A stretch of DNA of 9,268 nucleotides from JALOPX01 sp041309605 (GCA_041309605.1 JBFYZH010000082.1:1-9268); one strand, 5' to 3'. Shown: positions 1-7,118, counted from the stretch's first letter. Made by a program: numbers and translations. The notes: generated by a model not told the origin, from the letters alone.

Positions 1-1428
1 GAATACATCACCCTCTCCACCGGATACGCGGACGGCGGGCGAATCGCCGACAAGCACGACCATCCGCCTTTCCCTCCTGGCAAAAAGATCGATTGCGAGG
101 CGGCCCGCCAGCCCGGCTCCCAGGGACGCTTCGTCGGAGCACTCCGTATCGAGGGAACCGCTGCCGGCGCTGCGAAACGGCGCCCCGTCCACCATGGTCT
201 CGATATCGGGTTGAGTTAGTTCTTCGGCCGAGGGGATCCTCGGCCTTCTTGCCACTATCAGGCGCTGGTAGAAACCGCTTTCACGGCCCCTGGAAACCCC
301 CGCTTCAGCTCCCGCCCACGCATCGGCCTCGCTGTGAAGCCCGGCGAATATCCCGAAGCGCCAGCGAAGCCCTCCGGCTTTTCCCCATGCCGTTGTGACC
401 CCTCCGCGCGCCTCGTCGATACACGGATTGAAATATTCGCCCGATATCCTGTTTTCGAAAAGGGAGCGCCGCGCATCCGCGAAGGAAACGAACTCAAGCC
501 CCCCCACCTGCAATCTCCATCCCGCCCCGCCATCGATGGATAGACCCGAAGTCGTGACGGAGTTTCTTTTCATCTCGACCAGCATCTGGCCGGCGGAAAG
601 GGTGAGACCTCCCTTGCGATATCTCAGCCGGGCGTCGAATCCGCTGTACCTCACATCCTCGCCTGAGAATGAATACCCCGGCAGCAACGGGCTGTTCATG
701 GTCCCCCTGTAAGTATCCTCGAACCTGTGGAGGTGAAGAAAGAGTTCCCCGGCGGAATAGGGAAGGAGCCTCAGATCGGTCATGAAGGATCTCGTGTCGT
801 ACTGTCCTACAAGATAATCGGGCTCGGAGACCACCGATTCGGACGCGTCCTGCAGGTATTCGTCGTAGGCCGCCGTGACGTCCACGGATGAACGCGGGGT
901 GGAGAACCATATCCGCCTCGAACGCCTGTTCCCCCTGCCGTTGGTGAAACCGGCTTCGGCCATCGGGCCCTCGCGCCCCCCCTCCTCCATGACAAGGTTA
1001 ACTACACATCCGGAAGAACCATACGGCGCTAGAGAAAGGGATCCGCTGTAGACGACCTCGACCTGTTTCAAACGCGACAACGTGGCGAAGCGCAGAAGCG
1101 GCAGATCGCTGTACGGGTCGGTAAAGGGATGTCCGTTGACAAGAAAGGTGATCCCCTTCCAGCTGCGGCCGTCCACTGAAAAACCGGCCGGTGAACCTGC
1201 CGGCCCCCTTCTCCAGTATGTCACACCCGGCAGCAGGTCGAGGATGTCCTCCACGCCATTGATGGTGTAATCCTTCAGTTGGTCTGATGTTATAACAAAC
1301 ACTTCACCCGGAAAGGCAAGTGAATCGGCAAGAACCGATCCCTCTTCGGTAAACCCTCCCGGCATGGCTGACGACGACGACGCGAGGGCCGCAAGGAGAG
1401 CGAAAAAAGAATATGCGAAAACCTTCAT
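1..1428 (-). CDS. TonB-dependent receptor-like outer membrane protein, 3' end beyond window
   Basis: The frame is open without a stop from the ATG at 1428 to the window edge (476 codons), so the C-terminal part of the barrel is missing. Residues 1-21 form a signal peptide: Lys2, a hydrophobic stretch, then a Ser run ending in Ala. Residues about 41-150 resemble a receptor plug domain: EDILDLLPGV at 60-69, VNGHPFTD at 97-104, and the plug-end pattern EVVYSG...YGSSG...VNLV at 124-146. The remainder has alternating aromatic and polar residues typical of beta-barrel strands, and RIPSAEEL at 397-404 matches a segment common in such barrels. Known family role: TonB-driven uptake of siderophores, vitamins or oligomers across the outer membrane. 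The substrate cannot be told here. I see no clear TonB box between the signal peptide and the plug. The 81-base gap from the PHP gene shows no terminator and only a weak ribosome binding site (GAGTAAG). Sure of the plug fold, less sure of active transport. Confidence 0.8.
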   Translation of the reverse strand, partial: MKVFAYSFFALLAALASSSSAMPGGFTEEGSVLADSLAFPGEVFVITSDQLKDYTINGVEDILDLLPGVTYWRRGPAGSPAGFSVDGRSWKGITFLVNGHPFTDPYSDLPLLRFATLSRLKQVEVVYSGSLSLAPYGSSGCVVNLVMEEGGREGPMAEAGFTNGRGNRRSRRIWFSTPRSSVDVTAAYDEYLQDASESVVSEPDYLVGQYDTRSFMTDLRLLPYSAGELFLHLHRFEDTYRGTMNSPLLPGYSFSGEDVRYSGFDARLRYRKGGLTLSAGQMLVEMKRNSVTTSGLSIDGGAGWRLQVGGLEFVSFADARRSLFENRISGEYFNPCIDEARGGVTTAWGKAGGLRWRFGIFAGLHSEADAWAGAEAGVSRGRESGFYQRLIVARRPRIPSAEELTQPDIETMVDGAPFRSAGSGSLDTECSDEASLGAGLAGRLAIDLFARRERRMVVLVGDSPAVRVSGGEGDVF

Positions 1429-1509
1429 ACTTACTCATGCGCGCGAGGTCAATTCAGGATCTTCCGGCACATCGATCAGGGGGACTTTAAGAGGAGCGGG
1501 GCGGCAGGG

Positions 1510-2349
1510 TCAAGTCAAATGTCGGCCGGAGCGCGCCTTCAGTCGCTCAAACGACTCCGGCGGAGTGTAAAACCGGCCGATCTGCGCTTTCATCGCCTCG
1601 GGAAAATGGTAATCGGACCCTCCCGTGGAGACTAGACCGTGGCGCAACGCCTGCGACAGGATCCCTGCCGTCATCGCCGGCGTATGGTTCGGATGCCAGG
1701 CCTCCAGGCCCCCGATACCGGCCGCGATCATCCTGCCCAGAATTTCCTTTTTTCCGATATTCTTTCCGGGATGGGCCCACACCGCCACTCCCCCCGCTTC
1801 CCTTATGATCGAGATAACCTCGGCCATCGGGAGTATTTTCTTGGCAACGTAAGCAGGGCACCCCTGCCCGATAAATCTGTTGAAAGCCTCCTGGATATCC
1901 GATACGTACCCGCCATCCAGGAGAAGGCGCGCCACGTGCAGCCTTCCCACCGTTCCCCTGCCGGCGAAGTCCAGGACCTCCCCGATGCCGATGGAAATAC
2001 CCGACTCCCCGATTTTTTCGACGATTTTCCCCGCCCTGTCGACCCTTGCCTTTTCCAGCATCGCCGAGGCTTCGACCATAGCCGGATTCTCCGTGTCGAA
2101 CAGGTATCCCAGGATATGAATCTCTATCCCCTCTTCCTCGACGCTGAACTCGATGCCGGAAATGACCTCGATGCCCGATTCACGCCCCGCATCGAACGCC
2201 TCGCGCTGTCCGTCGATCGTGTCGTGATCGGTGATCGACATGGCGCCAAGCCCCGCTTCGGAGGCTCTCAGCACAAGTTCGCCGGGGGAAAGGTTCCCGT
2301 CGCTGTAGAAGGAATGCATGTGGAGGTCGGCTGGTCTTCCGGATTCCAT
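1510..2349 (-). CDS. PHP-domain phosphoesterase (RNase AM / 3',5'-nucleotide bisphosphate phosphatase family)
   Basis: The 279-residue protein is a complete PHP (polymerase and histidinol phosphatase) domain. The metal-binding motifs are visible in order: DLHMHSFYSDG at 8-18 (His10, His12, Asp17), TDHD at 40-43, GIEFS with Glu67, His78, His138 in RLHVARLL, WAHPG with His193, and GGSDYH with Asp246 and His248. Length and motif order fit the YciV/TrpH group, whose characterised members remove phosphate from 3',5'-bisphosphate nucleotides such as pAp and trim 5' ends of RNA with a trinuclear metal site. The assignment to that activity is by family; other PHP phosphatases cannot be excluded. It is cytoplasmic, with no signal peptide or membrane segment. 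The ATG at 2349 places the HxH motif near the N terminus as expected. It begins 16 bases after the TPR gene stops, so the two are almost certainly cotranscribed. Confidence 0.88.
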   Translation of the reverse strand: MESGRPADLHMHSFYSDGNLSPGELVLRASEAGLGAMSITDHDTIDGQREAFDAGRESGIEVISGIEFSVEEEGIEIHILGYLFDTENPAMVEASAMLEKARVDRAGKIVEKIGESGISIGIGEVLDFAGRGTVGRLHVARLLLDGGYVSDIQEAFNRFIGQGCPAYVAKKILPMAEVISIIREAGGVAVWAHPGKNIGKKEILGRMIAAGIGGLEAWHPNHTPAMTAGILSQALRHGLVSTGGSDYHFPEAMKAQIGRFYTPPESFERLKARSGRHLT

Positions 2350-2365
2350 CGTCCCCGCTTCCGTT

Positions 2366-3865
2366 TCAGGAAACAGTACTGAATTTCTTCATCTTGTCAG
2401 AGATGTCGCGGAAGGTCACGTCCACGATGTAGACTTCCTCGTAATGCTCTCTTGCCTTGTCCATATCGTCGAGAGCCTCGTAGGCGAGCCCGAGATTGTA
2501 ATGTATTCCCATGCTGTCCCCGCCGGATATCTGTGAAATCTCAAGACCCCTCTCGAGCTGCTTTACCGCCAGGCGCGGATTGCTCATCGAAATGAAACAG
2601 TGGCCCACCATCTCGAGGCTCTGCAGCTGGAGTTGTTCGGAACGGGCCGATATCTGGAGTTCCTTGACCGCATCCGCGAAAAGACCCATTTCTATGTATG
2701 CCATGCCCAGGTCGTAGTGGCTCCTGAAATCGTCTTCCTCGACGTCGCTCGTTATCTCTTCGGCGAGATTCTTTATCGAGGATTCGTTTTCGATCTGCGC
2801 GTCCTCCTCGTCGAGAAGGTCGGACAGGTCCTCGGAAGGGGAAACCCCGCACTCCGTGGCTTCGACATCCCCGCCGCCGCTTTCCGATGCGAGGACGTCC
2901 TCCCGGGCGCCGACGCCCGATGACGTTTCCACGTCAACGCCGTCCACCGCGGATTTCCCGTCCTGGATTTCCCCGGCATGCATCCGCCGGTCGGCAGGCG
3001 TGCCTTCCCCCGACATGTCGGAAGCGTAGTCAGTGAGCGAAATGCCTTCGCCGCTCACCACTTTTGTCCCGGACGAAGGGCCGCCCGCGGCGGCCGGCGG
3101 CGCCGTTTTCTTTCCGGAGGCGCCCGCTGCCGGGACTACGGCCCCCGGCACACCGGCCGATACCGGAGTTTCATGCGTTCCGGCCGTCTTCGAGACGCCC
3201 TGGGCATCGGTTCCGTCGTGGCCGGTGATAATCTTTTCGACCTTTTCGAGTTCTTCGCGTTTCAGAGCCTGCTTGAGAAGGTCAAGCCTGCTGCGGTAAA
3301 AATTCAGCCTCTGCGGGTCGCCGCTGATGGCGTTTCTTGTGATCAGGCGCGCGAGTATCTCCGCGGCTCTCGATTTTATCCCGATGTGGTTGAACACATC
3401 CGACGCTTTCGACCATATCCCCTCGCAATCAGGAACAAGCAGGAGGATCGTCTCCACCTTGCCCTGCACCCCTTCCGCATTACCTTCCGAATCGGTGACG
3501 ACGGCGTCGAAATACTGGGAAAAATAGCTCTCGGCCTCGCCGAGGATCTTCTGTTTGGCCTTGATCTCGCCGAGCTTGTATATCGTATCGAGGCGGTTGG
3601 GCACGATGCGAAGGATTTTTTTGCATACGGCGACCGCGTTGTTGTAGAGGGCCACCTTTTCATAGTTGAGGGATGCCTTTTCGAAGGCGGAAACGGCCTG
3701 CACGCGGTCGTTGGACCTCAGGTAGATATCCCCGAGTTCGTTGTACAGGTTCGGATTGCGCGCCTCGATCGTCAGGAGTTTCTTATACTCCTCGATCGCT
3801 TTGTCGGTCTTCCCTTTCTGGAGAAAGACCTGCGCCTTCTGCCTAAGCTGACTCGCCTTGCTCAA
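2366..3865 (-). CDS. TPR-repeat protein with acidic low-complexity linker, function unknown
   Basis: The 499-residue protein has two blocks of tetratricopeptide repeats. The N-terminal block (about 4-120) starts with two clear repeats at 4-37 and 38-71 with the usual Gly/Ala/Tyr positions, and helical sequence continues to about 212. Residues about 213-345 are rich in Ala, Gly, Pro, Ser, Thr and Val and look disordered. Residues 344-378 are strongly acidic (SEDLSDLLDEEDAQ, then VEEDD). A second TPR block runs from about 380 to 487, with YDLGMAYIEMG at 384-394 and YNLGLAYEALDD at 456-467. No signal peptide or membrane segment is visible, so it is probably a cytoplasmic scaffold. I do not recognise a specific function; similar TPR proteins occur in GC-rich Gram-negative lineages. 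The start is TTG at 3865, which overlaps the hutI stop (TTGA) and has GAGG seven bases upstream, so translation is probably coupled to hutI. Confidence 0.82.
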   Translation of the reverse strand: MSKASQLRQKAQVFLQKGKTDKAIEEYKKLLTIEARNPNLYNELGDIYLRSNDRVQAVSAFEKASLNYEKVALYNNAVAVCKKILRIVPNRLDTIYKLGEIKAKQKILGEAESYFSQYFDAVVTDSEGNAEGVQGKVETILLLVPDCEGIWSKASDVFNHIGIKSRAAEILARLITRNAISGDPQRLNFYRSRLDLLKQALKREELEKVEKIITGHDGTDAQGVSKTAGTHETPVSAGVPGAVVPAAGASGKKTAPPAAAGGPSSGTKVVSGEGISLTDYASDMSGEGTPADRRMHAGEIQDGKSAVDGVDVETSSGVGAREDVLASESGGGDVEATECGVSPSEDLSDLLDEEDAQIENESSIKNLAEEITSDVEEDDFRSHYDLGMAYIEMGLFADAVKELQISARSEQLQLQSLEMVGHCFISMSNPRLAVKQLERGLEISQISGGDSMGIHYNLGLAYEALDDMDKAREHYEEVYIVDVTFRDISDKMKKFSTVS

Positions 3866-3876
3866 AGCCCGACCTC
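3862..3876 (-). promoter_or_regulatory. Ribosome binding site and TTGA stop/start overlap of hutI and the TPR gene
   Basis: GAGG at 3873-3876 lies seven bases before TTG at 3865. The TGA of hutI occupies 3864-3862, sharing bases with the TTG. No ATG or GTG in this frame gives a better start, because the first TPR helix begins within a few residues of the TTG. The arrangement is typical of termination-reinitiation coupling, which I infer from spacing only. Confidence 0.65.
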
Positions 3877-5160
3877 ACTTCTCGCCCTGAAATCAGCCAC
3901 TTCCCACGCAACCCGCCCTTCCTTCAGAACGAGTACGGCGTGATTCAACCCCGCCCTCGAAGGGATCTCCCTGTAATCCTCGATATCATAAACTACAATA
4001 TCGGCCTTCTTGCCGATTTCTAAAGAACCTATTTCAGATTCCATTCCGATGGCGCATGCCGCGTTATAGGTCGCCGCGTTTATCGCCTCCGCCGGAACCA
4101 GGCCCATCTGCGAACAGGCTATCGACACGGCAAGGGGCATCGAACTCGACGGCGCGCTTCCCGGGTTGAAATCGGTCGAGATGGCAATGGCCGCTCCCGC
4201 GTCGACCAGGTCCCTTGCGGGGGCGAAATGATTGGAAGCAAGGCCGAAAGAGGTCGACGGGAGAAGTACCCCCACGGTTCCGCTCCCCGCGAGCCTTGCG
4301 ATATCCTCCGGTGTTATCCTTGTCAGGTGATCCACCGAAATCGCTCCCAATTCCACGGCAAGCCCCGTGCCTCCTATCGAGAATATCTCGTCGGAATGCA
4401 TCTTGAGACCGAATCCGTGTTTCTTTCCGGCCTCAAGGATCCTCCTTGTCTGCGCCGCGTCGAAGACACCCTTCTCGCAGAAAACGTCTATGAAACGGGC
4501 AAGCCCGCTTTTGGCCACCGCCGGGATCATCGAGTTCACGATCAGATCGACGTACGCGTCGGTTCCGGCGAATCCGGGCGGCACCTGGTGGGCTCCCATG
4601 AAGGTCGCGACCACATCGAGAGGGGTTTCACGCCCGAGACGCGCTATCACGCGGAGCATCTTCATCTCTGAATCGAGATCGAGGCCGTAACCGCTTTTGA
4701 TCTCTATCGCGGTGACACCCTGCTCGAGCATTTTGGCGAGCCGCCTGCGGCTGACCTCGAAGAGCTTCTCCTCGGTGATTTCCCCGACCTCGCGGACGGA
4801 GCGTTTAATGCCTCCGCCACGCTTCTCGATATCGAGATAACTGTCCCCCCTTATCCGGGCCTCGTATTCGTCCGCCCTGTAACCGGCAAAAACAGCATGC
4901 GTGTGCGGATCGACCCAACCGGGCATCACGACCCTTCCGCCCGCGTCGATCGTCTTCGCCGCGCCTGCGCCACGCGTCCTGCTTATCACCTCGTCGCGGG
5001 ATCCGATGGCTGAAATCCTGCCTTTTGTGACAGCGATCGCGCCATCGGTGATACACCCTGGATCGGACAGACTCCCGCCGCGCCGCGGTCCCTTTCCAGG
5101 CCCCCTGCAGGTTATTAGTTGTCCGGCGCCAAGCAGCAACAGGTCAATGGTCTCAGGCAA
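3862..5160 (-). CDS. hutI: Imidazolonepropionase
   Basis: HutI hydrolyses 4-imidazolone-5-propanoate to N-formimino-L-glutamate, the third step of histidine degradation, in the cytoplasm. The 432-residue protein belongs to the amidohydrolase superfamily. Visible signature residues are DPHTH (His86, His88), MGAHQVPP at 188-195, KMHSDEI (His255, Glu258), SVDHL (His278) and STDFNPGS (Asp330). They match the zinc ligands and catalytic residues of Bacillus subtilis HutI (His80, His82, His249, Asp324; Glu252, His272) with a constant offset of six. The start is TTG at 5160: AAGGGG lies six bases upstream and the first residues (PETIDLLLLGAG) align with the family N terminus, while no ATG is available. 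It is slightly longer than usual because of a basic Gly-rich loop at about 18-36. It follows hutU by 121 bases and overlaps the TPR gene by four. Confidence 0.97.
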   Translation of the reverse strand: MPETIDLLLLGAGQLITCRGPGKGPRRGGSLSDPGCITDGAIAVTKGRISAIGSRDEVISRTRGAGAAKTIDAGGRVVMPGWVDPHTHAVFAGYRADEYEARIRGDSYLDIEKRGGGIKRSVREVGEITEEKLFEVSRRRLAKMLEQGVTAIEIKSGYGLDLDSEMKMLRVIARLGRETPLDVVATFMGAHQVPPGFAGTDAYVDLIVNSMIPAVAKSGLARFIDVFCEKGVFDAAQTRRILEAGKKHGFGLKMHSDEIFSIGGTGLAVELGAISVDHLTRITPEDIARLAGSGTVGVLLPSTSFGLASNHFAPARDLVDAGAAIAISTDFNPGSAPSSSMPLAVSIACSQMGLVPAEAINAATYNAACAIGMESEIGSLEIGKKADIVVYDIEDYREIPSRAGLNHAVLVLKEGRVAWEVADFRARSEVGL

Positions 5161-5281
5161 GCGCCACCCCTTGAATTCTGAATTTTTCAGCCCGGTCTAT
5201 CCAGGCAAATTGCATATACTTACCGTTGCAAAACGGAATCGCGGCTCCGCAACGCTCTTTAACACCCGCCGGTGCAGGATA
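5161..5281 (-). other. hutU-hutI intergenic region with inverted repeats and the hutI ribosome binding site
   Basis: This 121-base gap carries three visible items. A six-base perfect inverted repeat, CGTTGC at 5224-5229 and GCAACG at 5249-5254, encloses 19 bases that can pair further (GGA with TCC on the minus strand). A five-base inverted repeat with a three-base loop, CTGAA-AAA-TTCAG on the minus strand, spans 5178-5190. The Shine-Dalgarno sequence AAGGGG at 5167-5172 lies six bases before the TTG of hutI. Neither hairpin is followed by a T run on the minus strand, so neither looks like a terminator; they may stabilise or process the transcript. TATATG at 5213-5218 (minus strand) is a possible -10 element, but I find no good -35. 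Confidence 0.45.
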
Positions 5282-6937
5282 TTATTTTTCAAGCATCGGG
5301 ATATCCAGCCCTGCATCTTTTGCTTTTCTGATGGCCAGTTCATAGCCCGCGTCTGCGTGTCTTGCAACTCCTGTGCCAGGGTCATTATTGAGACAACGTG
5401 CTAGTTTTACACGGCCTTCCGCCGTTCCATCGGCAACCACGGCTATCCCCGCATGGATCGAAAGCCCCATCCCCACGCCACCTCCGTGATGTACGCTCAC
5501 CCAGGCGGCCCCGCTGGCCGTATTCAGCAGGGCGTTGAGTATCGGCCAGTCCGCCACCGCGTCGCTGCCGTCCTTCATACCTTCGGTCTCGCGGTAAGGT
5601 GAGGCAACCGAACCGCTGTCGAGATGATCGCGGCCTATTACGATCGGGGCGCTTATCTGCCCTCCCGCGACAAGGTCGTGCATGGCCAGTCCGAACTTCT
5701 CCCTCTCGCCGTAGGAAAGCCAGCATATTCTCGCGGGCAGGCCCTGGAAAGCCAACTTTTCCCTGGCCATTTTTATCCACCTTGAGAGGGACTCGTTTTC
5801 GGGGAAGAGTTCGAGGACCAGGTCGTCGGTCCTGTATATGTCTTCCTTCTTCCCGGACAGGGCGATCCACCGGAACGGCCCCCTGCCGACACAGAACATC
5901 GGCCTTATGAAAGCGGGTACGAAACCGGGGAAGGCGAAGGCGTTTTCCAGGCCGCCCTTCTGGGCCATCCCTCTTATATTGTTGCCGTAATCGAACACCA
6001 CCGATCCGCTGTCCTGGAAGTCTATCATCGCCCGCGCGTGAAGCACTATCGACTCGATCGCTTCCCTGACGTACCGGTCGGGATTATTCCTCCTGAGGTC
6101 GGCCGCTTCGGCCGGCGTATACCCTCGCGGCACATAACCGTTGAGGGGATCGTGGGCCGATGTCTGGTCGGTAACCGCGTCGGGAACGATCCCTCTGCGC
6201 ACAAGCTCCGGGAAAACGTCGGCGCAGTTGCCGACAAGGCCTATCGAAAGGGATCTTTTCGCCCTGACCGCTTCCTGCACCTTCACAAGCGCCCTGTCGA
6301 GATCGGTTTCCATGAGGTCGCAGTAGCGCGTGTCTATCCTTCTTTTTATCCTTTCGGCGTCGACCTCCACTATAAGACAGACCCCTCCGTTCATCGTGAC
6401 CGCCAGCGGCTGAGCCCCGCTCATCCCCCCGAGCCCTCCCGACAAGACGAAACGTCCGGCAAGACTACCTCCGAAATGGATGTTCGCGCATTCGGAGAAG
6501 GTCTCGTAAGTCCCCTGCAGGATCCCCTGCGTACCGATATACATCCACGAGCCGGCCGTCATCTGACCGTACATCATCAGATCCTTCGACTCGAGCTCCC
6601 AGAAATGCTCCCAGGTCGCCCACTTAGGCACAAGAAGCGAATTGGCTATCAGGACCCTGGGCGCGCCCTCGTGCGTGGGAAAAACAGCGACCGGTTTTCC
6701 CGATTGCACCAGAAGCGTTTCGTCGTTGCCCAGCCTCCTGAGCGTATCCACGATGGCGTGGTAGCAGTTCCAGTTTCTCGCCGCCTTCCCGCGGCCGCCG
6801 TAGACCACGAGTTCCTGCGGATTCTCGGCATTCTCGGGATCGAGGTTGTTCATAAGCATCCTCATCGCGGCTTCCTGGAACCACCCCCTGCAACTTATCT
6901 TATTTCCTCTCGGCGCCCTGACAATCTCGGGACTCAT
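5282..6937 (-). CDS. hutU: Urocanate hydratase
   Basis: HutU adds water to urocanate to give 4-imidazolone-5-propanoate, using tightly bound NAD+ as an electrophile; it is the second step of histidine degradation and cytoplasmic. The 551-residue product is full length (relatives are about 555). Family signatures run throughout: IRAPRG-like VRAPRGNK at 6-13, LVVYGGRGKAARNW at 43-56, LVQSGKPV at 76-83, the Gly-rich GGLGGMSGAQP at 167-177, TDQTSAHDPLNGY at 256-268, FDYGNNIR at 315-322, FQGLPARICW at 397-406 whose Cys405 corresponds to the reactive Cys410 of the Pseudomonas putida enzyme, and HHGGGVGMG at 483-491. I chose the ATG at 6937 because a near-perfect Shine-Dalgarno site precedes it and homology begins there. 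The frame is open to 7057, but those 40 codons resemble nothing in the family. The neighbouring hutI supplies the next enzyme. Confidence 0.98.
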   Translation of the reverse strand: MSPEIVRAPRGNKISCRGWFQEAAMRMLMNNLDPENAENPQELVVYGGRGKAARNWNCYHAIVDTLRRLGNDETLLVQSGKPVAVFPTHEGAPRVLIANSLLVPKWATWEHFWELESKDLMMYGQMTAGSWMYIGTQGILQGTYETFSECANIHFGGSLAGRFVLSGGLGGMSGAQPLAVTMNGGVCLIVEVDAERIKRRIDTRYCDLMETDLDRALVKVQEAVRAKRSLSIGLVGNCADVFPELVRRGIVPDAVTDQTSAHDPLNGYVPRGYTPAEAADLRRNNPDRYVREAIESIVLHARAMIDFQDSGSVVFDYGNNIRGMAQKGGLENAFAFPGFVPAFIRPMFCVGRGPFRWIALSGKKEDIYRTDDLVLELFPENESLSRWIKMAREKLAFQGLPARICWLSYGEREKFGLAMHDLVAGGQISAPIVIGRDHLDSGSVASPYRETEGMKDGSDAVADWPILNALLNTASGAAWVSVHHGGGVGMGLSIHAGIAVVADGTAEGRVKLARCLNNDPGTGVARHADAGYELAIRKAKDAGLDIPMLEK

Positions 6938-6943
6938 CTTTCC

Positions 6944-6953
6944 GATCACCTCC
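6944..6953 (-). promoter_or_regulatory. Very strong ribosome binding site of hutU
   Basis: The minus strand reads GGAGGTGATC, a ten-base match to the complement of the usual bacterial 16S rRNA 3' end (GATCACCTCC), followed by six bases and the ATG at 6937. It fixes the hutU start and indicates high translation of this gene compared with the weaker sites of its neighbours. Confidence 0.85.
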
Positions 6954-6960
6954 GAATTCA

Positions 6961-7010
6961 GTTTCAATACATTACGCAACCATCTATAAACAAATAATAT
7001 TGCAAATCCA
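6961..7010 (-). promoter_or_regulatory. AT-rich stretch, possible hutU promoter region
   Basis: This stretch is clearly richer in A and T than the surrounding DNA and sits directly before the hutU ribosome binding site. TATAGA (6983-6988, minus strand) and TATTAT (6994-6999) could be -10 elements; the best -35 for the first, TGGATT, matches the consensus at only three of six positions. A promoter here is inferred from position and composition and would place the stem-loops at 7016-7066 upstream of the transcript start. Confidence 0.25.
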
Positions 7011-7118
7011 TTCTCGGCGGGTTTCCGCCTCAGGGGCGATCCCCGTGAATATTCCAAGGGTATCGCTTTTTTCCCTTTCCGGCAACCCCAAAGCGGTGAA
7101 TAACGATTCTGCGTTCAT
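6984..7118 (-). CDS. Doubtful 44-codon ORF between the dinG-like gene and hutU
   Basis: An ATG at 7118, four bases after the dinG-like stop, opens a 44-residue frame ending in TAG at 6984. The peptide begins MNAESLFTALGLPEREKSD and ends in a Cys- and Ile-rich tail. I do not recognise it. GGAGGG of the end of dinG lies about 16 bases upstream of the ATG, which is too far for an ideal site. The frame overlaps inverted repeats and an AT-rich stretch, so the reading frame may be chance or the remnant of a lost gene. It could also act as a leader peptide. Confidence 0.18.
   Translation of the reverse strand: MNAESLFTALGLPEREKSDTLGIFTGIAPEAETRREWICNIICL
7016..7044 (-). repeat. Two adjacent short inverted repeats in the hutU leader
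   Basis: GGCGG (7016-7020) pairs with CCGCC (7025-7029) across a four-base loop, and GGGG (7033-7036) pairs with CCCC (7041-7044) across another four-base loop. On the minus strand neither is followed by a T run, so they are not terminators for dinG. The second repeat shares bases with the longer hairpin at 7036-7066, so the two folds exclude each other. Confidence 0.5.
7036..7072 (+). terminator. Intrinsic-terminator-like hairpin reading on the plus strand
   Basis: On the plus strand GCGATCCCC (7036-7044) pairs with GGGTATCGC (7058-7066) in eight of nine positions across a 13-base loop, followed directly by six T (7067-7072). This is the form of a rho-independent terminator, but it would stop plus-strand transcription heading into the dinG-like gene, where I see no sense gene. 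On the minus strand the same stem is preceded by A residues and lacks a T tail. The loop contains the palindrome GAATATTC (7047-7054). Confidence 0.4.

Noticed and set aside
494..910. Minus-strand 138-codon frame and other short frames at the left edge
   Set aside because: They overlap the receptor gene in another frame. The receptor frame is open for 476 codons with signal peptide and plug motifs.
1369..1383. Short TCG trinucleotide repeat in the signal-peptide region of the receptor gene
   Set aside because: Only about four units long, and changes in unit number would keep the frame, so it is not a phase-variation switch; it encodes the Ser run before the cleavage site.
1639..2382. Plus-strand open frame of 247 codons
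   Set aside because: It is antisense to the PHP gene, whose metal-binding motifs are complete.
2978..3943. Plus-strand open frame of 321 codons
   Set aside because: It is antisense to the TPR gene and the end of hutI and shows no domain or ribosome site.
6038..6997. Plus-strand open frame of 319 codons
   Set aside because: It is antisense to hutU, which is conserved along its whole length; the plus-strand product is low in recognisable features.
7016..7044. Stem-loops after dinG as a dinG terminator
   Set aside because: On the minus strand no T run follows either stem, so intrinsic termination is not supported.
6938..7057. Upstream extension of hutU to the start at 7057
   Set aside because: The 40 extra residues do not resemble the N terminus of urocanate hydratases, and the strong ribosome binding site is at the ATG at 6937.
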